Positions 1 through 11,399 of a stretch of 64,000 nt of DNA are shown in pieces (the stretch's first letter is position 1; the number at the start of each line of letters is the position of its first letter). Where the stretch lies: assembly GCA_009760855.2 (NCBI GenBank), contig WPIO01000014.1:1701501-1765500 (forward strand), written 5' to 3'. Under the pieces are notes generated by a model. It did not search any database. It was not told the DNA's origin and worked only from the letters and a program-made list of their open reading frames with translations. This DNA comes from Cristatella mucedo. Its lineage: Eukaryota > Bryozoa > Phylactolaemata > Cristatellidae. The position numbers were made by a program, and so were the translations under genes.

Positions 1-36
1 CGTGGCAATGCGACGCTCACGACAGACAAGTCTAGC
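1..36 (-). mobile_element. LINE A 3'-region fragment cut by the window edge
   Basis: These bases match the internal edge of the LINE A fragment that ends at 48,353 (shared run gcgacgctca at 10 and 48,327). The rest of the element lies outside the window. It marks the left junction of unit 1. Confidence 0.55.
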
Positions 37-2447
37 TTGACAAGCAAGTTTCGCTTATTGGGCATGGAATGAAGCTTCTCAAAAAAAATGGAAGGCGATT
101 TTCACATAACTTAGTCTGATGGTCACGAAAGCTAATTCGCAATTGAAGTTAGTGACGTATTCACTGATCACTTTTATCAGCACTCGTCGGACATATTGAA
201 TTGTAATGTCTTCCAGAAAATATAACTGGTCACCTGTTTTTGATTATCATCCAGTTTACCAGCTAAAATTTCCAAAGTGGCTCTTCTACCGCTTTTGATT
301 GTTTTATCTAGAATAAACTAAATTGGCTTTGTCGACATAATTGTTGATGCCGTCATTATCACGGGGTAGTCGCAAGCATGTAGCTATTTTCGCTGTTATT
401 ATGCACGTAATTTTGGAGGAACGGATGATGGCTTGGTCGCTAAACGATAGCTCAACAAGCGAGTCAAAACTGACTTTATACACTGCGAAGCGTGGAAAGT
501 GATCATATTAGTCTCTAGTTTATGATTTTTATTTGCAAGGGCTTCTTTGAAATAGCCCAGGGTTAAGTCGCTCTCTTTCACGATCCCGTCCGTTGGCTTT
601 GTAGTGCAGTTGTCTATTTTTTTATATCCCACTGCAAGCCGTCCTGCTAATTCATAATTGAGGTTGGTAAATTACTTAAACTTCTTTTTTCTGCAGTCAC
701 TTTCTACAGGTTTGTTTTCACCGGGTATGGTCAGTACAATGGTGGCTGGCTAAAGACGATTCCCCTACGCATAAAAATACCCAAGTGACCTCGGCTCATC
801 GATCGGTCGTTAACGTGGCTGCCGAAGTTTCGATCTTTCGCCGAGTTCGGGGCATTCGGTGATTCGGCCATGGTGTGATTTATAAAGTGGACTCCCTGTG
901 CTATCATATCTTCCGGTAGCCGCTGTACAGGATGTTTAAAAGGGTTTGCAGGCTGCTACAACGTAGAGGTAACGGCAGCACTGAACTGAATTCAACCTTA
1001 GCTACTCACTGCCGCCGGATAGGACAGCGAATGGCTGCCGAAAAATGTTACTGCCACCATAAAGTTTCAGTGATCAATAGAAAAGTAGAATACTGTCCTT
1101 GGTGCAGTAAACACGAAGCTTGATGCGGAAGGTTCTCGTTTTGCGTGAAACGGCGGCAGCTGGCGCTGAGAGTCTGAGGGAAATCGACGCACCAACGAAA
1201 ATTCAAAACTATCTCGAAAACTGGGCAAGCTCGGATACGGTCTGGTTCTAGAATATCGGCTGTAATTTGGCAACTTCAAATTCTCCTTTGAGCTCTCATT
1301 TAACATTCGGTACGAGTGCTAAAGCTAGAGCCCTCAGACAACCAATAGTGAAAAAAGTTTTTCCAACCTTTGGTAGAGAGCAGTTCAAACACTCGAACTA
1401 GCCTAAAATGCCTGTCGATGCCTTGAGCTTAGGACGGACACGAGTGTCTAATCATATTCAATCGCAAAGCAAGCAGCAAGGCACGGGCGTGATTTTTCGT
1501 GCCACGTTTTCTTTAATCCGCTTTCAACCACTCCTTTCGGTATCAGGCAACCATTTTTTTGATGCCGGCATGCACCATTCGTTTCTCCCAGCTACGCTGT
1601 GCTTCGTCGAATTTCAACGGTGAGGTCAAAGCAAGCAGGCTTTATCCTGATTTTGAATGCCTTCGAGTGGACAATTTGATTAAGGGATTGCCCATTTCCT
1701 CAGACAACCACGATGAACAATGCGTTATGATTTGCGCTGTATAAATTATGCGAGGCTGACGTGCAAGCTCTGTGCTTGGACGAAACTTTGCATCTCTGCA
1801 CATTCGTTTGTTAGAAATGCATCTAAGCAAAAGAGCAGAGCTTCTAAAAGAGCTTGTGTGTGCAGACTATGAGTTAGCTGCTAGGTGCACTACGTAGCAA
1901 GGGCCTCTGTGTAGATTTTCATTCCATCGATTTTCAAGTACTGCAATGACCACGACGCGACTCAGAATGAATACGAACGACGCTACGATGGGCTGTAATA
2001 CGCCGAAGATTAGAATCGTGCGAAAACGGTAAACGGTACTTGACAAATTTAGCTAATGCATTGAAGGATTCTAATAGAGTCGCTTCACTCTTAAGTTTGC
2101 AATTGCATTTCTATAACGATTAAATACCACGTATTCGACTGTCCAGCTTTGTTAGTAGGTACTATGCGTGCTGACGGGACTCGCTGTTTTATTTTCTTGA
2201 GCGGGTCTCATTTTCGTTATCTAATGCAAAGAAAGCATTTGTAAAGTGAAAACTGAGCTACTGGCCCTCGTCAAACCGTTTTAATCCCCACATTTTGTAT
2301 ATCAGCGAAAATAAAGACATTGCCTGTAATTTACGTTAGAAAATGATAATCTACACAGCCTCGACGTGACACGCTGGCTGGTCCTCATCTGGCTGATGAC
2401 ACGAAGTGTCTGCGCCAGTTTTAAGCAGTGCTCTCCTGTACGCTATA
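37..2447. other. Unit 1 left part, no gene recognised
   Basis: Only short, non-conserved open frames occur here. The stretch 690-2,447 aligns with 23,850-25,600 in unit 2 and 37-1,085 aligns with unit 3, with substitutions and small indels spread evenly. No frame stays open in all copies. I see no transposon domain, RNA gene or promoter that I can support. Confidence 0.5.
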
Positions 2448-2603
2448 ATGATAATAATAATATTGATACACTTGACAAAGCGCCCTCAGAGAATTTAATA
2501 TCCTTCTAGGCGCTTTACATTTGCTGCAACGGAAACACGAACGAATGGTTAGGGGTAGCATGCTCGATAAAAATCATGAATTACATGGTTAATAGTGACA
2601 GCG
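2448..2603 (-). mobile_element. LINE A 3'-end fragment (solo tail)
   Basis: On the + strand this begins with an ATA-type tail (about 2,448-2,458). It then shows the LINE A terminal hairpin, with outer arms aaagcgcc and ggcgcttt around 2,476-2,518, and a short piece of 3' UTR. The unit 2 equivalent is longer (25,601-26,218), so this copy has lost internal sequence. Confidence 0.7.
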
Positions 2604-3966
2604 TGCCCGAATCTCTTGATCTTTCTGGCAGTTAAGCTACACAGGCCAGTTGCGATCGGCTCTCGCCTTAAATACTCGGCTGCGAAGGTGAGTATCTGAC
2701 GATTACCAGAGTAGCATCAATCCATCCGCCGGCAGCCTGGGACAAGCCATGTTGTGGACCGTCGCATCGTGCAAATAAACATATAAGAAGAGAAAACCGC
2801 AAAAATCCGAGTCCATCAACCGCTGGTACGTTGCTGGAGCACCGGATAATCAGAACGGCATTTTTTAAGAAGGCGAATGCATCGAGTCCTGGCCGGGGTA
2901 CAAACGCCATCTTTTGAACATCGCTGGGCGGACTGGCACTTGCCTGCATCTCGAGCTCGTGTCCATGGTGCTGAAGAAGCAAGAGCCATGGAGGTGGTCC
3001 CAAATTTTGTCCGTTAGCTGTATGGGATAAGCATCCTTAGCAATACGCTTATTAAGCTCTCTATAGTCTACAGGTGTACGCATGTCGCCATTTTTCTCTG
3101 TGATGTAAGCAACAGGCGCCCGCCATGGATTTAAGAGCTCCGGCTGATGCTACCCTGCTCTAGAATAGCAGCGAAGCTGCACCGCGGTCTTCTCTTGAAT
3201 GTGCTGCGAGATTCGTCGCACCGGAACTTGTACTGGTGCGCTTTCACCCGTGGGGTCATCAAAATAGACGAGATTCGTTGCACCGACGTCGACGACGGAT
3301 GAGGGGTCGAAACTTAGCGACCACTCCTCTGTAGGGCTGAGGGTAGACAGGCCTATCTATCTGAGTAGGGCTGAGGGCAAACATGCATATCTATTCGGGG
3401 CTGAGGGCAAACATGCATATCTATGTAATTCTGAGGGCAGACAGGCGTATCTACGCACGGCTGAGGGATGACCTGCAAATCTATGTAGGGCTGACGGCTA
3501 ACATGCATATCTATGTAGGGCAGACAGGCAGATCTTTCGCCTCGTCATCCGCGTCGAATGAAGACACCGAGCATCGCGTCACGAGCTCTACTGCTACGTT
3601 CTGGTCCACGACGCTAGCAACTGCCGCCCCACTGTAATGATGCCATTGCAATTGACCATGAGGGCAACCTTCCTTATGAGGACTTTTGAAATTGTATTTG
3701 AGCATATGGCGACCTTAACTAATCTGAGCCTAAGATCATAGCAATGACAAAGTCTCTCAAGACGAGAAAGGTACAGCACACAACTTCGCTCTCTATAACG
3801 AAGCGTAGGTCTCACCGTCCGACCGCCTGAAAGAGTTTATCGGCGGCTGTCTTTAATGAAGCGAAAGTGGCATGCCACTGTGCATGTTTTCTTCGGCGGT
3901 CCGCCTCTTCGTTAAGTAGAGATACGCCAGAACCACTGCCAGCCAATGCTGAACAAGTTCGGTCAC
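2604..3966 (-). pseudogene. Ty3/gypsy pol remnant (protease-RT linker and reverse transcriptase), unit 1
   Basis: Minus-strand frames show the opening of a Ty3/gypsy reverse transcriptase. MRTPVDYRELNKRIAKDAYP, then a stretch like the family's LHGSCFFSTMD, are encoded at about 3,083-2,960. In another frame the palm region continues (2,960-2,800) with an AFLKNAVL segment where the family has a phenylalanine-leucine-lysine motif. The YxDD region is missing and frameshifts and stops break the gene throughout. The region upstream on the minus strand (3,300-3,960) is weaker, contains a 30-bp minisatellite and is only tentatively linker/protease. A paralogous remnant lies at 26,218-27,450. It is a dead LTR-retrotransposon fragment with no LTRs seen beside it. 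Confidence 0.75.
3337..3525 (+). repeat. 30-bp minisatellite inside the gypsy remnant
   Basis: The word ctgaggg (or ctgacgg) recurs at 3,371, 3,401, 3,431, 3,461 and 3,491 with an exact 30-bp period, plus an offset copy at 3,337. Each unit reads roughly as ctgagggcaaacatgcatat followed by ctatgtaggg. At the equivalent place in unit 2 (about 26,969-27,015) only one to two copies exist, so the array expanded or contracted after the duplication. A 10-residue periodic open frame here is a by-product of the repeat. Confidence 0.8.
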
Positions 3967-3989
3967 GATGCTAATATCAGTAAAGCAAT

Positions 3990-4329
3990 TAATGCTGTCA
4001 GTAATGCAAGGATAAGAAATTTCAATTAATGTACGTAAAACATTTGATTCCGTCGACCATTGCGAACTTGAGTGTCTTTCACAGCAACGGACGGAAGAAA
4101 CGATAATAATGCAATTTTATTGCGCCCTCAGAAAACTGAATCTCTTTCCAATCATTTTGAAAACTCCTATCGAAAGCATAACCATATGATTACTTATAAT
4201 ATTCGAAATGTCGTCACGCATGACGTTATTTGATGTGACATGCACAGGGGCAAAATCTATATATGATTAGTAGCAGTAAACACAGTGCGAGCAGGCAATA
4301 AGCATGCACAGAAAATTATCACTGCAGTA
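3990..4329 (-). mobile_element. Decayed LINE A 3' fragment
   Basis: It resembles 4,999-5,340 over most of its length, including a diverged terminal hairpin (gcgccctcag ... aatctctttcc at about 4,120-4,150) and the downstream tract around catgcacagggg. The two are about 990 bases apart and look roughly 80% alike. There is no equivalent at this position in unit 2, where a GC-rich gypsy-like segment occurs instead. Confidence 0.5.
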
Positions 4330-6416
4330 AACAGATACTTGTAAGTCTAGGTCGCGTTTTCTCGCACTGGCTTTACTTCAGTGCATTTGAATGCAAAATA
4401 CGTTAGAGCAATACTGTCGTGTAACCTGTTGGAAACCACCACCACGTTGAGCCGGACCAAACGGTTCGTTCACCAACACAAACGAGCTCAGTATATGGGT
4501 CGTGCTTCGATTAACCAGACGATAGCAGTACAAGTATGAGAGATTTTGGCTACGATGTTATGAGGGATGCGACCGCTCCAGCAATGCTCGTCGCTGATTC
4601 GTGCATACGCAACGTCTAGTATGCGAAAACACTATAATAATAGTAGTAACGTCGTAAAACCTTTGCATAACATCCCATGAGAACTAAATGTCTTTATAGT
4701 CGCTTCACATGTGCTGTAAACGAAGAAACTGAGTTTTTCGCTGATGACATGCTTTGTATCACATCGCTAAGCACTCAAAGGACGATGCATGCTGATCCAA
4801 AAACCGCTGTGAAAAAAACAAGTACGTTTAAACTTCTTTCTAATTGCATAAAAGCAGCTTGCACTTTGCGACTCTCTTGGCATATTTAGAGGAAATTTAT
4901 TTCATCCTTCATTTCAAATCATTTGACCATTCTTTAATAAATGTAAATGCCTTAATTAATTAAGGAAATGATTACAAGGTATATACATTGCACCATATTG
5001 CAAGGATAAGAAATTTTGATTTATTTACATAAAACATGTAGATTCCGTTCACCATTGTGAACGTGGGAGTCTTTCACAGCAATAGATAGGAGAACCAATA
5101 ATAATACATTTTATCGCACCGTCAAGAAACTGAATCTCTTTATAGGCACTTTGGAAATTCTGTAAAGAAAGCATAACCATATGATTACTTGTAATATTTC
5201 AAATGTCGTCACGCATGACTTTGTCAGGTAGGACACGCACAGGGTCAACATGTAAATGTAATTAGTAGCGGCAGGCACGTGGTGAGCACGTAATAAGCAT
5301 GCAAAACATAAATCACTGTAGTAAATTAAAAGATTTGCTTGAAGCTCCTTTTTAAAAGACGTCATGTTAGGGGATGATACGCCGTCAGTCTGGAGTGAGT
5401 TTCAGGCTTTGGGAGTATACGAAATAAATGCATGGTCTCCAAAGGATTTCAGGCTAGAGCGATACGTAGTTTAACGGTTCGAGTCAGGACAGCGGGCGGT
5501 ACGATGCTTTGGCCTGGTAGGGGAGTAGGCCTGATAGGTAGGCTGGAGCAAGAGACTGAAGATAATGTATAGTAATTTGCAGAACCTTGAAGTCGATTCG
5601 CTTCTTCACTGGGAGGTAGTGCAGGGCGGCGAGAAATTGCATGATGTCGCAACAGCGACGCTCTTACGCTGACCAGCAAGACCCGCCACGGCTTGGCTCC
5701 TCCACGCCTAGCGTCACTGCTACACCAGTTTCATCCTCCTCATTCCCTCCGGTCCTGCATGGACAATAAATTAGCTCTTCCTTTTCTCTGTGTAAAGACC
5801 GTTGGTGACAGAAGCTTTTGCTGTGCAAGTTATTGAGTTCGGAACTCACTTCCACAATCCTAACGCGACAAAAAAGACTCTCCTGCTGCCGACTATAGCT
5901 TCTTATTTTCAGCGGTCTCGAGCTGATACTTCCATGCTACTCACTACCTCAACTGCTCTCCTGACTCCGCTGTGGTTCCCACTTTCTCTTTTTTGCGTGA
6001 GATGAAGTCTGTTGGCTACCGAATGCCGTTTTGAAAGCCGCTTAGGCTCTGAGTGTGGAATACAGAACTCTCATGCGTAACACCCAAATAGTCCTTATGA
6101 CTTTGTGCAGTTACAGACGGATATACTTTACATATTCCATTACAGTAATCACGACAGGCAGGCTTAGCTGCAGAGTTTTGCACGAGCTATAAGCGCCTGA
6201 TTTCACAAGCGGCTCGACCAGCAAGCATTGAGTTACGTAAGTCAAGACGGGATGTCATAAATGCATAGACCAGTTTAGACGCGGTATCCCAGTCTAAACA
6301 CACCCGAGTTTTAGCAATGCTGTGCAGCTGATAGTAGCCTGACTTGGCTGTAAAGCCGATGTGGTCATCTTGTCAAATGTCACTTTGGCCACCTAAATAA
6401 CGTGCCGATGCAACGA
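4330..6416. repeat. Near-identical island shared with 28,350-30,436
   Basis: Across about 2.09 kb I could see only four differences from the unit 2 copy: two substitutions (near 4,752 and 5,421) and two homopolymer length changes (near 4,815 and 5,990). Flanking unit sequence differs by roughly ten per cent or more and by large indels. The island contains unremarkable sequence (4,330-4,990), LINE A and a nested LINE B. Confidence 0.85.
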
Positions 6417-6850
6417 AATCTGCTGGCGGAGTCAATTTTGAGCGGAAATATTTCCGTTTTTTAGTCACACTCGGTTTTCCAATGACTAGTAATTCAATTA
6501 TGTTGTCCATTTATGTGAAAGTTCTCTGCTATCCGTGTGTGGATGTCATCAATACATGCAGCTACGGTTCGTGGAGAATCCGATACGCAGGAGGGCTGGG
6601 ATGGTCAAAGTAAAGGCAGCAGTGAGTGTCATCTACGTAAAAGTGAAAGCCCAGATTGTGCTTCGCGATCGAATCGGAAAGAGTGAGAGTATAGACTGTG
6701 AAATGAAACGGACCGAGCACAGAACCCCAAGGTACTCCCGTACTTCAGCGGTCATTCTGATAATTTTTTCGGTACAAATTACAAACTCTGGAGTGTCCAA
6801 CTGTGGCGGAGTCTGAACCATTGCAATACTGTGCCAGTGATACGCAGGCA
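5090..6850 (-). mobile_element. LINE A fragment (C-terminal/RT part), interrupted by LINE B
   Basis: On the minus strand this runs from a reverse-transcriptase region (6,850-6,500, with a cognate of the KYGVPQGSKLGP block and the ACIDDIHT block) through the C-terminal region. There the cognate of the SFGDRAFSSYAPK motif lies near 5,440. It ends in a degraded 3' hairpin (about 5,113-5,150) and an AAT-type tail. LINE B is inserted at about 5,690-6,155. Stops and frameshifts are frequent and a large internal section present in unit 2 (31,060-32,200) is deleted here. Confidence 0.7.
5690..6155 (+). mobile_element. LINE B 3' fragment nested in LINE A
   Basis: The + strand encodes the typical end of a CR1-like ORF2. 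A VKTVGDRSF block at about 5,800-5,830 is followed by a decayed cognate of the ARLWNSLPQ block seen intact at 55,360. Further landmarks are gagatgaagtctgttgg and the 3' terminal part around agttacagacgg (6,109-6,121). LINE A sequence resumes on its other side near 6,155. The same nested insertion exists in unit 2 at 29,708-30,168. Confidence 0.7.
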
Positions 6851-7797
6851 AGATGAGAGATGCGACTGCTGTAAAAGAAAAAGAGAGAGAAAAGCGAGCC
6901 GAATCGATGGAAAACTCCACCGCCGACAGCAGCGAGTAGATCATTGAGTAGAATTTTAGCAATATTGCCGAGAAAGCAAATCGGCGTCGTTTGACTTCGC
7001 CAAACGGAAACGTTGCACCTGAACAACTCTAAAGCAGAAAAAGACTGAACAAGAAGTCTTGGGGCGTGGTGCTATCGTACCTCAGCTCATGCTGCTTTTA
7101 AAATAAAATTTGAGAGCAGGTAATCAAAAGTTCAGCTCCGAGCTCTCTGGAGCCCAGGTCACCGGTCGAGTCGTCACCCAACTGTTGGCCGGACTCACCA
7201 GCATTACCGGAGGTTTGCGGACAATCAAATGGGCGTTGCGATGCAATACTGGAATTTTCCGTCACTTATAACGAGAAAGATTATTAGGTATTGGTGTAGT
7301 TATTGAAAAAGAATCTTATCAAGGAAGCCTATCAGTATATACTTTATAGCTAAGTATTTTCAGATTCAGGGCACCCGTGGTCCTATTAAGGCCTCAGCAG
7401 ATTTTATAAAGTCGACTTAAAGCTAACATAGGAAAAGCAATCATTACAGCCACGGTAATCATTTTTCAACGTAACCGGTCTGCGTCCCTATATTTCCGGT
7501 AGCCTGGCTGGGTTTTAATTTATTTTTTTGCTGACATTGCTTTTAATGAATATGCTATTTAAGCCACACAGTTTTGCCAACCTTAAGTACCGTGGCTTCC
7601 TACACGCTGAAAAAGTCAATTGAAAAGTTGATTATGGCTTAGTGTTCCCTACAAAAACTTTAACAAACTGTGACTATAACATACAGGTTGTGGAAATTTC
7701 TTGGAGGATTGCGGGCATTTTTTACTTTTAACATTTACTAGTGTCATTAACAAGATCTTAAAGACGACCCAAATGACTTATTTTCTATTGCCGGCAA
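6851..7797. other. Unit 1 interval, no gene recognised
   Basis: It aligns with 32,208-33,310 in unit 2 apart from the unit-2-specific SINE. A short lysine/glutamate-rich stretch (VKEKEREKRA on the + strand near 6,870; a longer open cognate at 32,208-32,363) is frameshifted here. It could be a transposon or gene scrap. I see no domain, promoter or RNA gene. Confidence 0.4.
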
Positions 7798-7806
7798 TAC
7801 TAACTG

Positions 7807-9094
7807 GGTACTAGGATCAAATGTCCCCGGACGAAATGTCCCGGACATAATGTCCCTGACTAAATGTCCCGGACATAAGGTCCCTGACTAAATGTCCCAG
7901 GACAAAATGTCCCTATACAAAAACGTCCCGGACAAAATTTCCCCACATGTTACAATAAATTAATCATATTCATGTTATTTTAAATATATAATAATTAATA
8001 GGCTTTGATATTTCACCAATAAAATGTAGCATGTAAAGTTTTAATATTTAATGAATACTGAAAAGAGATTACTTGTGATCATCAGTCTCGACATATACAT
8101 GTGCAGTTAATCAAAGGCCTCTTTACATGAAGTCATCTTAAGTTAATCTACTGCCGGGTCGTTCTCAAGCAGTATATGGTGGATTTCTCAATCACATAAC
8201 GACGCTGTCGAACGTTGGACAACCTTTATCCATTGTTACGGACTTCGAGCTGGCTGCTATCAACGCCTTCAAAGACAAGTTCCCGAATGCAAAAATGGTG
8301 GATTGTATGTTTCATTTCGGGCAATGAGTATGGAGACAAGTGCAAGAGCATGGATTAGCAGCCACTTACAATAATGATCCTGAATTTGCTACTAAGGTAA
8401 AGCGTCTAATGGCTCTTGCATTTGTTCCTTCTGCGGATGTCATTGCAGCTTTTGAGGAGCTTACAGATGATGATGATTATTGTAATATGGATGTCATTCT
8501 GGACTACTTTTAGGACAATTTTATCGGGAGACAGAGGTGAAATAGAAGAACTACACCAAGGCTAGAGCTTACGCTGTGGAACCAATACAACCGCGTCCTT
8601 AATAAACTACTTCGTAGCAATAATGCAGTCGACGGATGGCATAACAGCTTCAACAACTCGGTTGAAATTGCACATCCAACTGCGATTGTCTTATCAAAGA
8701 AAATCAAGATGGAACAACACAGCATGGCACTGTTTCGCAGACAACTGGAACTTGGACAACAACAGAGAAAAAAACGCAAGACATACAAGCAAGTAGATGA
8801 AGCCTTGTTCACCGTGGTTTCTGATTACTACAACCGTGTCAGAATACAGTATCTTACTGACATTTCTAGAATCCTTAGAATTGATGTTTTATGAGGAGAG
8901 ACCTTCTCCAAATAACTGGATATAACTTCCAAATCTTTTATATTTATTTCCGTCTTGCTTTTAATAAAATCTGTTCAAAATAACATTAATATTACTAATC
9001 TTATATCACAGGTGGGGACATTTTGTCTGGGACATTTTTTTATGGGGACACTTTGTCCTGGGACATTATGTCCGGGACATTTTGTCCTGTCACG
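7807..9094 (+). mobile_element. Mutator-like element (MULE) with subterminal-repeat TIRs
   Basis: A 1,288-bp element flanked by a 9-bp target duplication (tactaactg at 7,798-7,806, tactgactg at 9,095-9,103, one mismatch). The ends are inverted repeats of about 100-140 bp made of repeated words such as aaatgtcccggac. The right end (9,010-9,094) read on the minus strand matches the left end (7,807-7,948). Inside is a decayed transposase. Unit 2 has the unoccupied site near 33,317 with the single sequence tactaactg. A TSD of 9 bp and long TIRs are typical of MULEs. Confidence 0.88.
8150..8894 (+). pseudogene. MULE transposase, broken
   Basis: The + strand reads in one frame through TDFELAAINAFKDKFPNAK (about 8,237-8,295), then a cysteine/FHFGQ segment, a stop, and the VWRQVQEHGLAATYNN block. 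It continues as a region rich in ALAFVPSADVIAAFEEL and, further on, a block reading GWHNSFNNSVEIAHPTA (about 8,635-8,690). This order (DxE-type Asp block, Cx-FH-Q, W-R, then WHN) is that of MULE transposases with the N-terminal part missing. At least three in-frame stops (near 8,325, 8,510 and 8,535) make it non-functional. The last open stretch runs 8,709-8,894. Confidence 0.8.
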
Positions 9095-9103
9095 TACTGA
9101 CTG

Positions 9104-11320
9104 TTATTTTAAAAAGAATTAAGAAATGTTCAGACATTTTTATGGGACCAGTAGCTAGACATTGCTGATCAGGTCTTATTTAGCAGAAAGTATGAAAAAT
9201 TAAAACTTAATTTTGAGTGACTTTAAGAGTTCAAGAATTTACAGACCAGGTAAAAGTAAGCTCGACCAAGGCTTGGAAAGCATATTGATGGTTCGCTGTA
9301 GACTGAGCGAGTTACTTTTAGATGCGAAGACTCTCTATTCGGTCTAGTAAATACATTGGGTTACACGAGAGTTCCTAGGATATCTACGGTCTCTTTTAAT
9401 TTGCATCGTCCCTTCCGAAAAAGTAATATATTATGTACAAAACAAGAGGAAAAGTAGACCACCTGAATTCCAGCATCCATTGAGTTTCATCCGAATATTT
9501 CATATAACAATCTACATCTATTTTAAAGCAAACACCCTTGCTTAGAGCCTTTGTATCAATAGCTTTAGATTGTAAGTAATAAGCTCCTCGTGGGAAAATA
9601 CGGTTTTTTCGCACACTTTGCCTAATAATAATTATAATTATTATTATTATCATTATAAATGTTACCACATTGGAGTATCATTTAGCTCAAGAAAGACAAG
9701 AGAAGCGCAATGGACACATATATACTAAAAACGATCTTATAAGTAGCGCACGATAAACTTACAGAACGCAAGTTGCAGTTATCCTTCAGTGATAGTGCAT
9801 GCGGGTGTGACACTGACTGCGACTGGTAATGTAATTCCCGGTGTCGTCTTTCCAATCCAGTGCTGTATGTTTTACGTCTCAATTCCAAGTCAGTGAGGAA
9901 TGCCGGGAAACATCCGGAAAATCTCTCGACTGAGAATACGTTCACTAGCAGACTTTTGGCACGCACGAAGAGAAATTACGCAACTGCAGCATTAAGCCCA
10001 AAGTTGAATCCGTTTTCTTTAACGAGTTGCTAATTAAAAATCAGTAGTGTGGTCTTTGCCGAACGTTGTTGCCGGTCATGAAGTTGACTAATATATTATC
10101 ATTTAATTCACGGAGCCCTACAGTTATTTGAAATTATTCGAAAAAGGGCTCTCTTTGACCTTCGTGACACGAAGAGCAATAAGCAAAGAGTATTGTGAGG
10201 GTGTCATTGCTGCCAATGTGCTGTTTGATAATATTAACAGGATACGTTCAGTTAATATTTCTTTGGTTCGTGAGTCGGCTAGTTTCGCTCAGTTTTAATG
10301 TGTGGGTGAATTTTAGATTGTGCATTGTTCATTTCAAAAAGGAAGGAACTTTTGGGTTTATTCATCACTCAGTGGAGTGTATATAAATATATATAAACTC
10401 GTGCAAAACCCCTATTTAGGTTTCAATACTGGTCAGGAATAACTTTGAATTTGTAACCAAGGACACTCCAAAGCATACAATATATCGCGGCCTGCCTTTG
10501 CTTAAAAGACCGCTCACTAGCTTTGAGCATCGCACGGGCGGCTGCTATGGATTATGACGTTGATGAAATTAATTAAAGCCCGGCGAAGCATTGATCAGCA
10601 ATTGAGTCGAGTTTTTCAGCACTGCCCCTCAATTCACCTTTGTGTAGTATGGCAATATTTCCCCTGTCAAATTCATTAAAGTAGGCAATACGACAGCGAA
10701 ATTCAGCTGTTGCACATTTAATTTCTACAAGGTTTCATGCTTAACAATCGATACCTGTCGAATGGCAGTCTTTTGTAACATTTTTATAAATATAATCGCA
10801 AGCAATAAACTAATAGACACCATGACTATGGGTCCCCAGCGAATTTCCCAAACACCATAGTAGAAGCAAACACACTGTATTGGCTTCTACACGAAGTTCC
10901 TAAGCTACAAGTATAGTAACCTGAATGATGCTAGAACGTCCGATCACTCGACTGTTTCAGGTAAAGCTCGGACCTTGTAGTGCGTGGAGCAACGTGTAAA
11001 GAAAACTCAAGTGGACACAAGATGCTCGAAGGTAAGGCAGGGTGGCAGCAAAACGAACACTCATTCGGTAATTCAACAAGCCAATGATGGCATGGCAAAG
11101 TATTTTCTTAATCAGAAGCGGTAATATACGGCTACAGTTGGGAAGCACCAGCCATTGCTGGCTCCTCACAGCCTAATGGACAGAGCCCAACTCAACCAAC
11201 AGTATAAAGACTGAAGCAGGCACGACTCGAGGTTAAAGGTGTCTAGAATTTTAAGTAACCCGACCACAGGTAATGCCATACCCACGGCATAGCCCATGTA
11301 ATTCAAGGACCAAGAATAGT
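9104..11320. other. Unit 1 interval, no gene recognised
   Basis: Mostly collinear with 33,330-37,330. A residual AAT/ATT tract at about 9,625-9,655 sits where unit 2 has a LINE A 3' end (34,630-34,775), suggesting loss of the element body here. The stretch 9,695-10,047 has no match in unit 2. The stretch 10,990-11,210 is nearly identical between units. No open frame is conserved in a coding-like way. Confidence 0.4.
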
Positions 11321-11332
11321 GTCTAACATACA

Positions 11333-11342
11333 GTATATATAT

Positions 11343-11380
<38 letters not shown>

Positions 11381-11399
11381 TGTGTGTGTGTTTATATAA
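11333..11399. repeat. (TA)n microsatellite with short (TG)n
   Basis: An almost pure TA tract runs to about 11,378, followed by tgcatgtgtgtgtg. In unit 2 the same site carries a long (CA)n array instead (37,341-37,503), showing a change of repeat motif since duplication. Confidence 0.95.
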
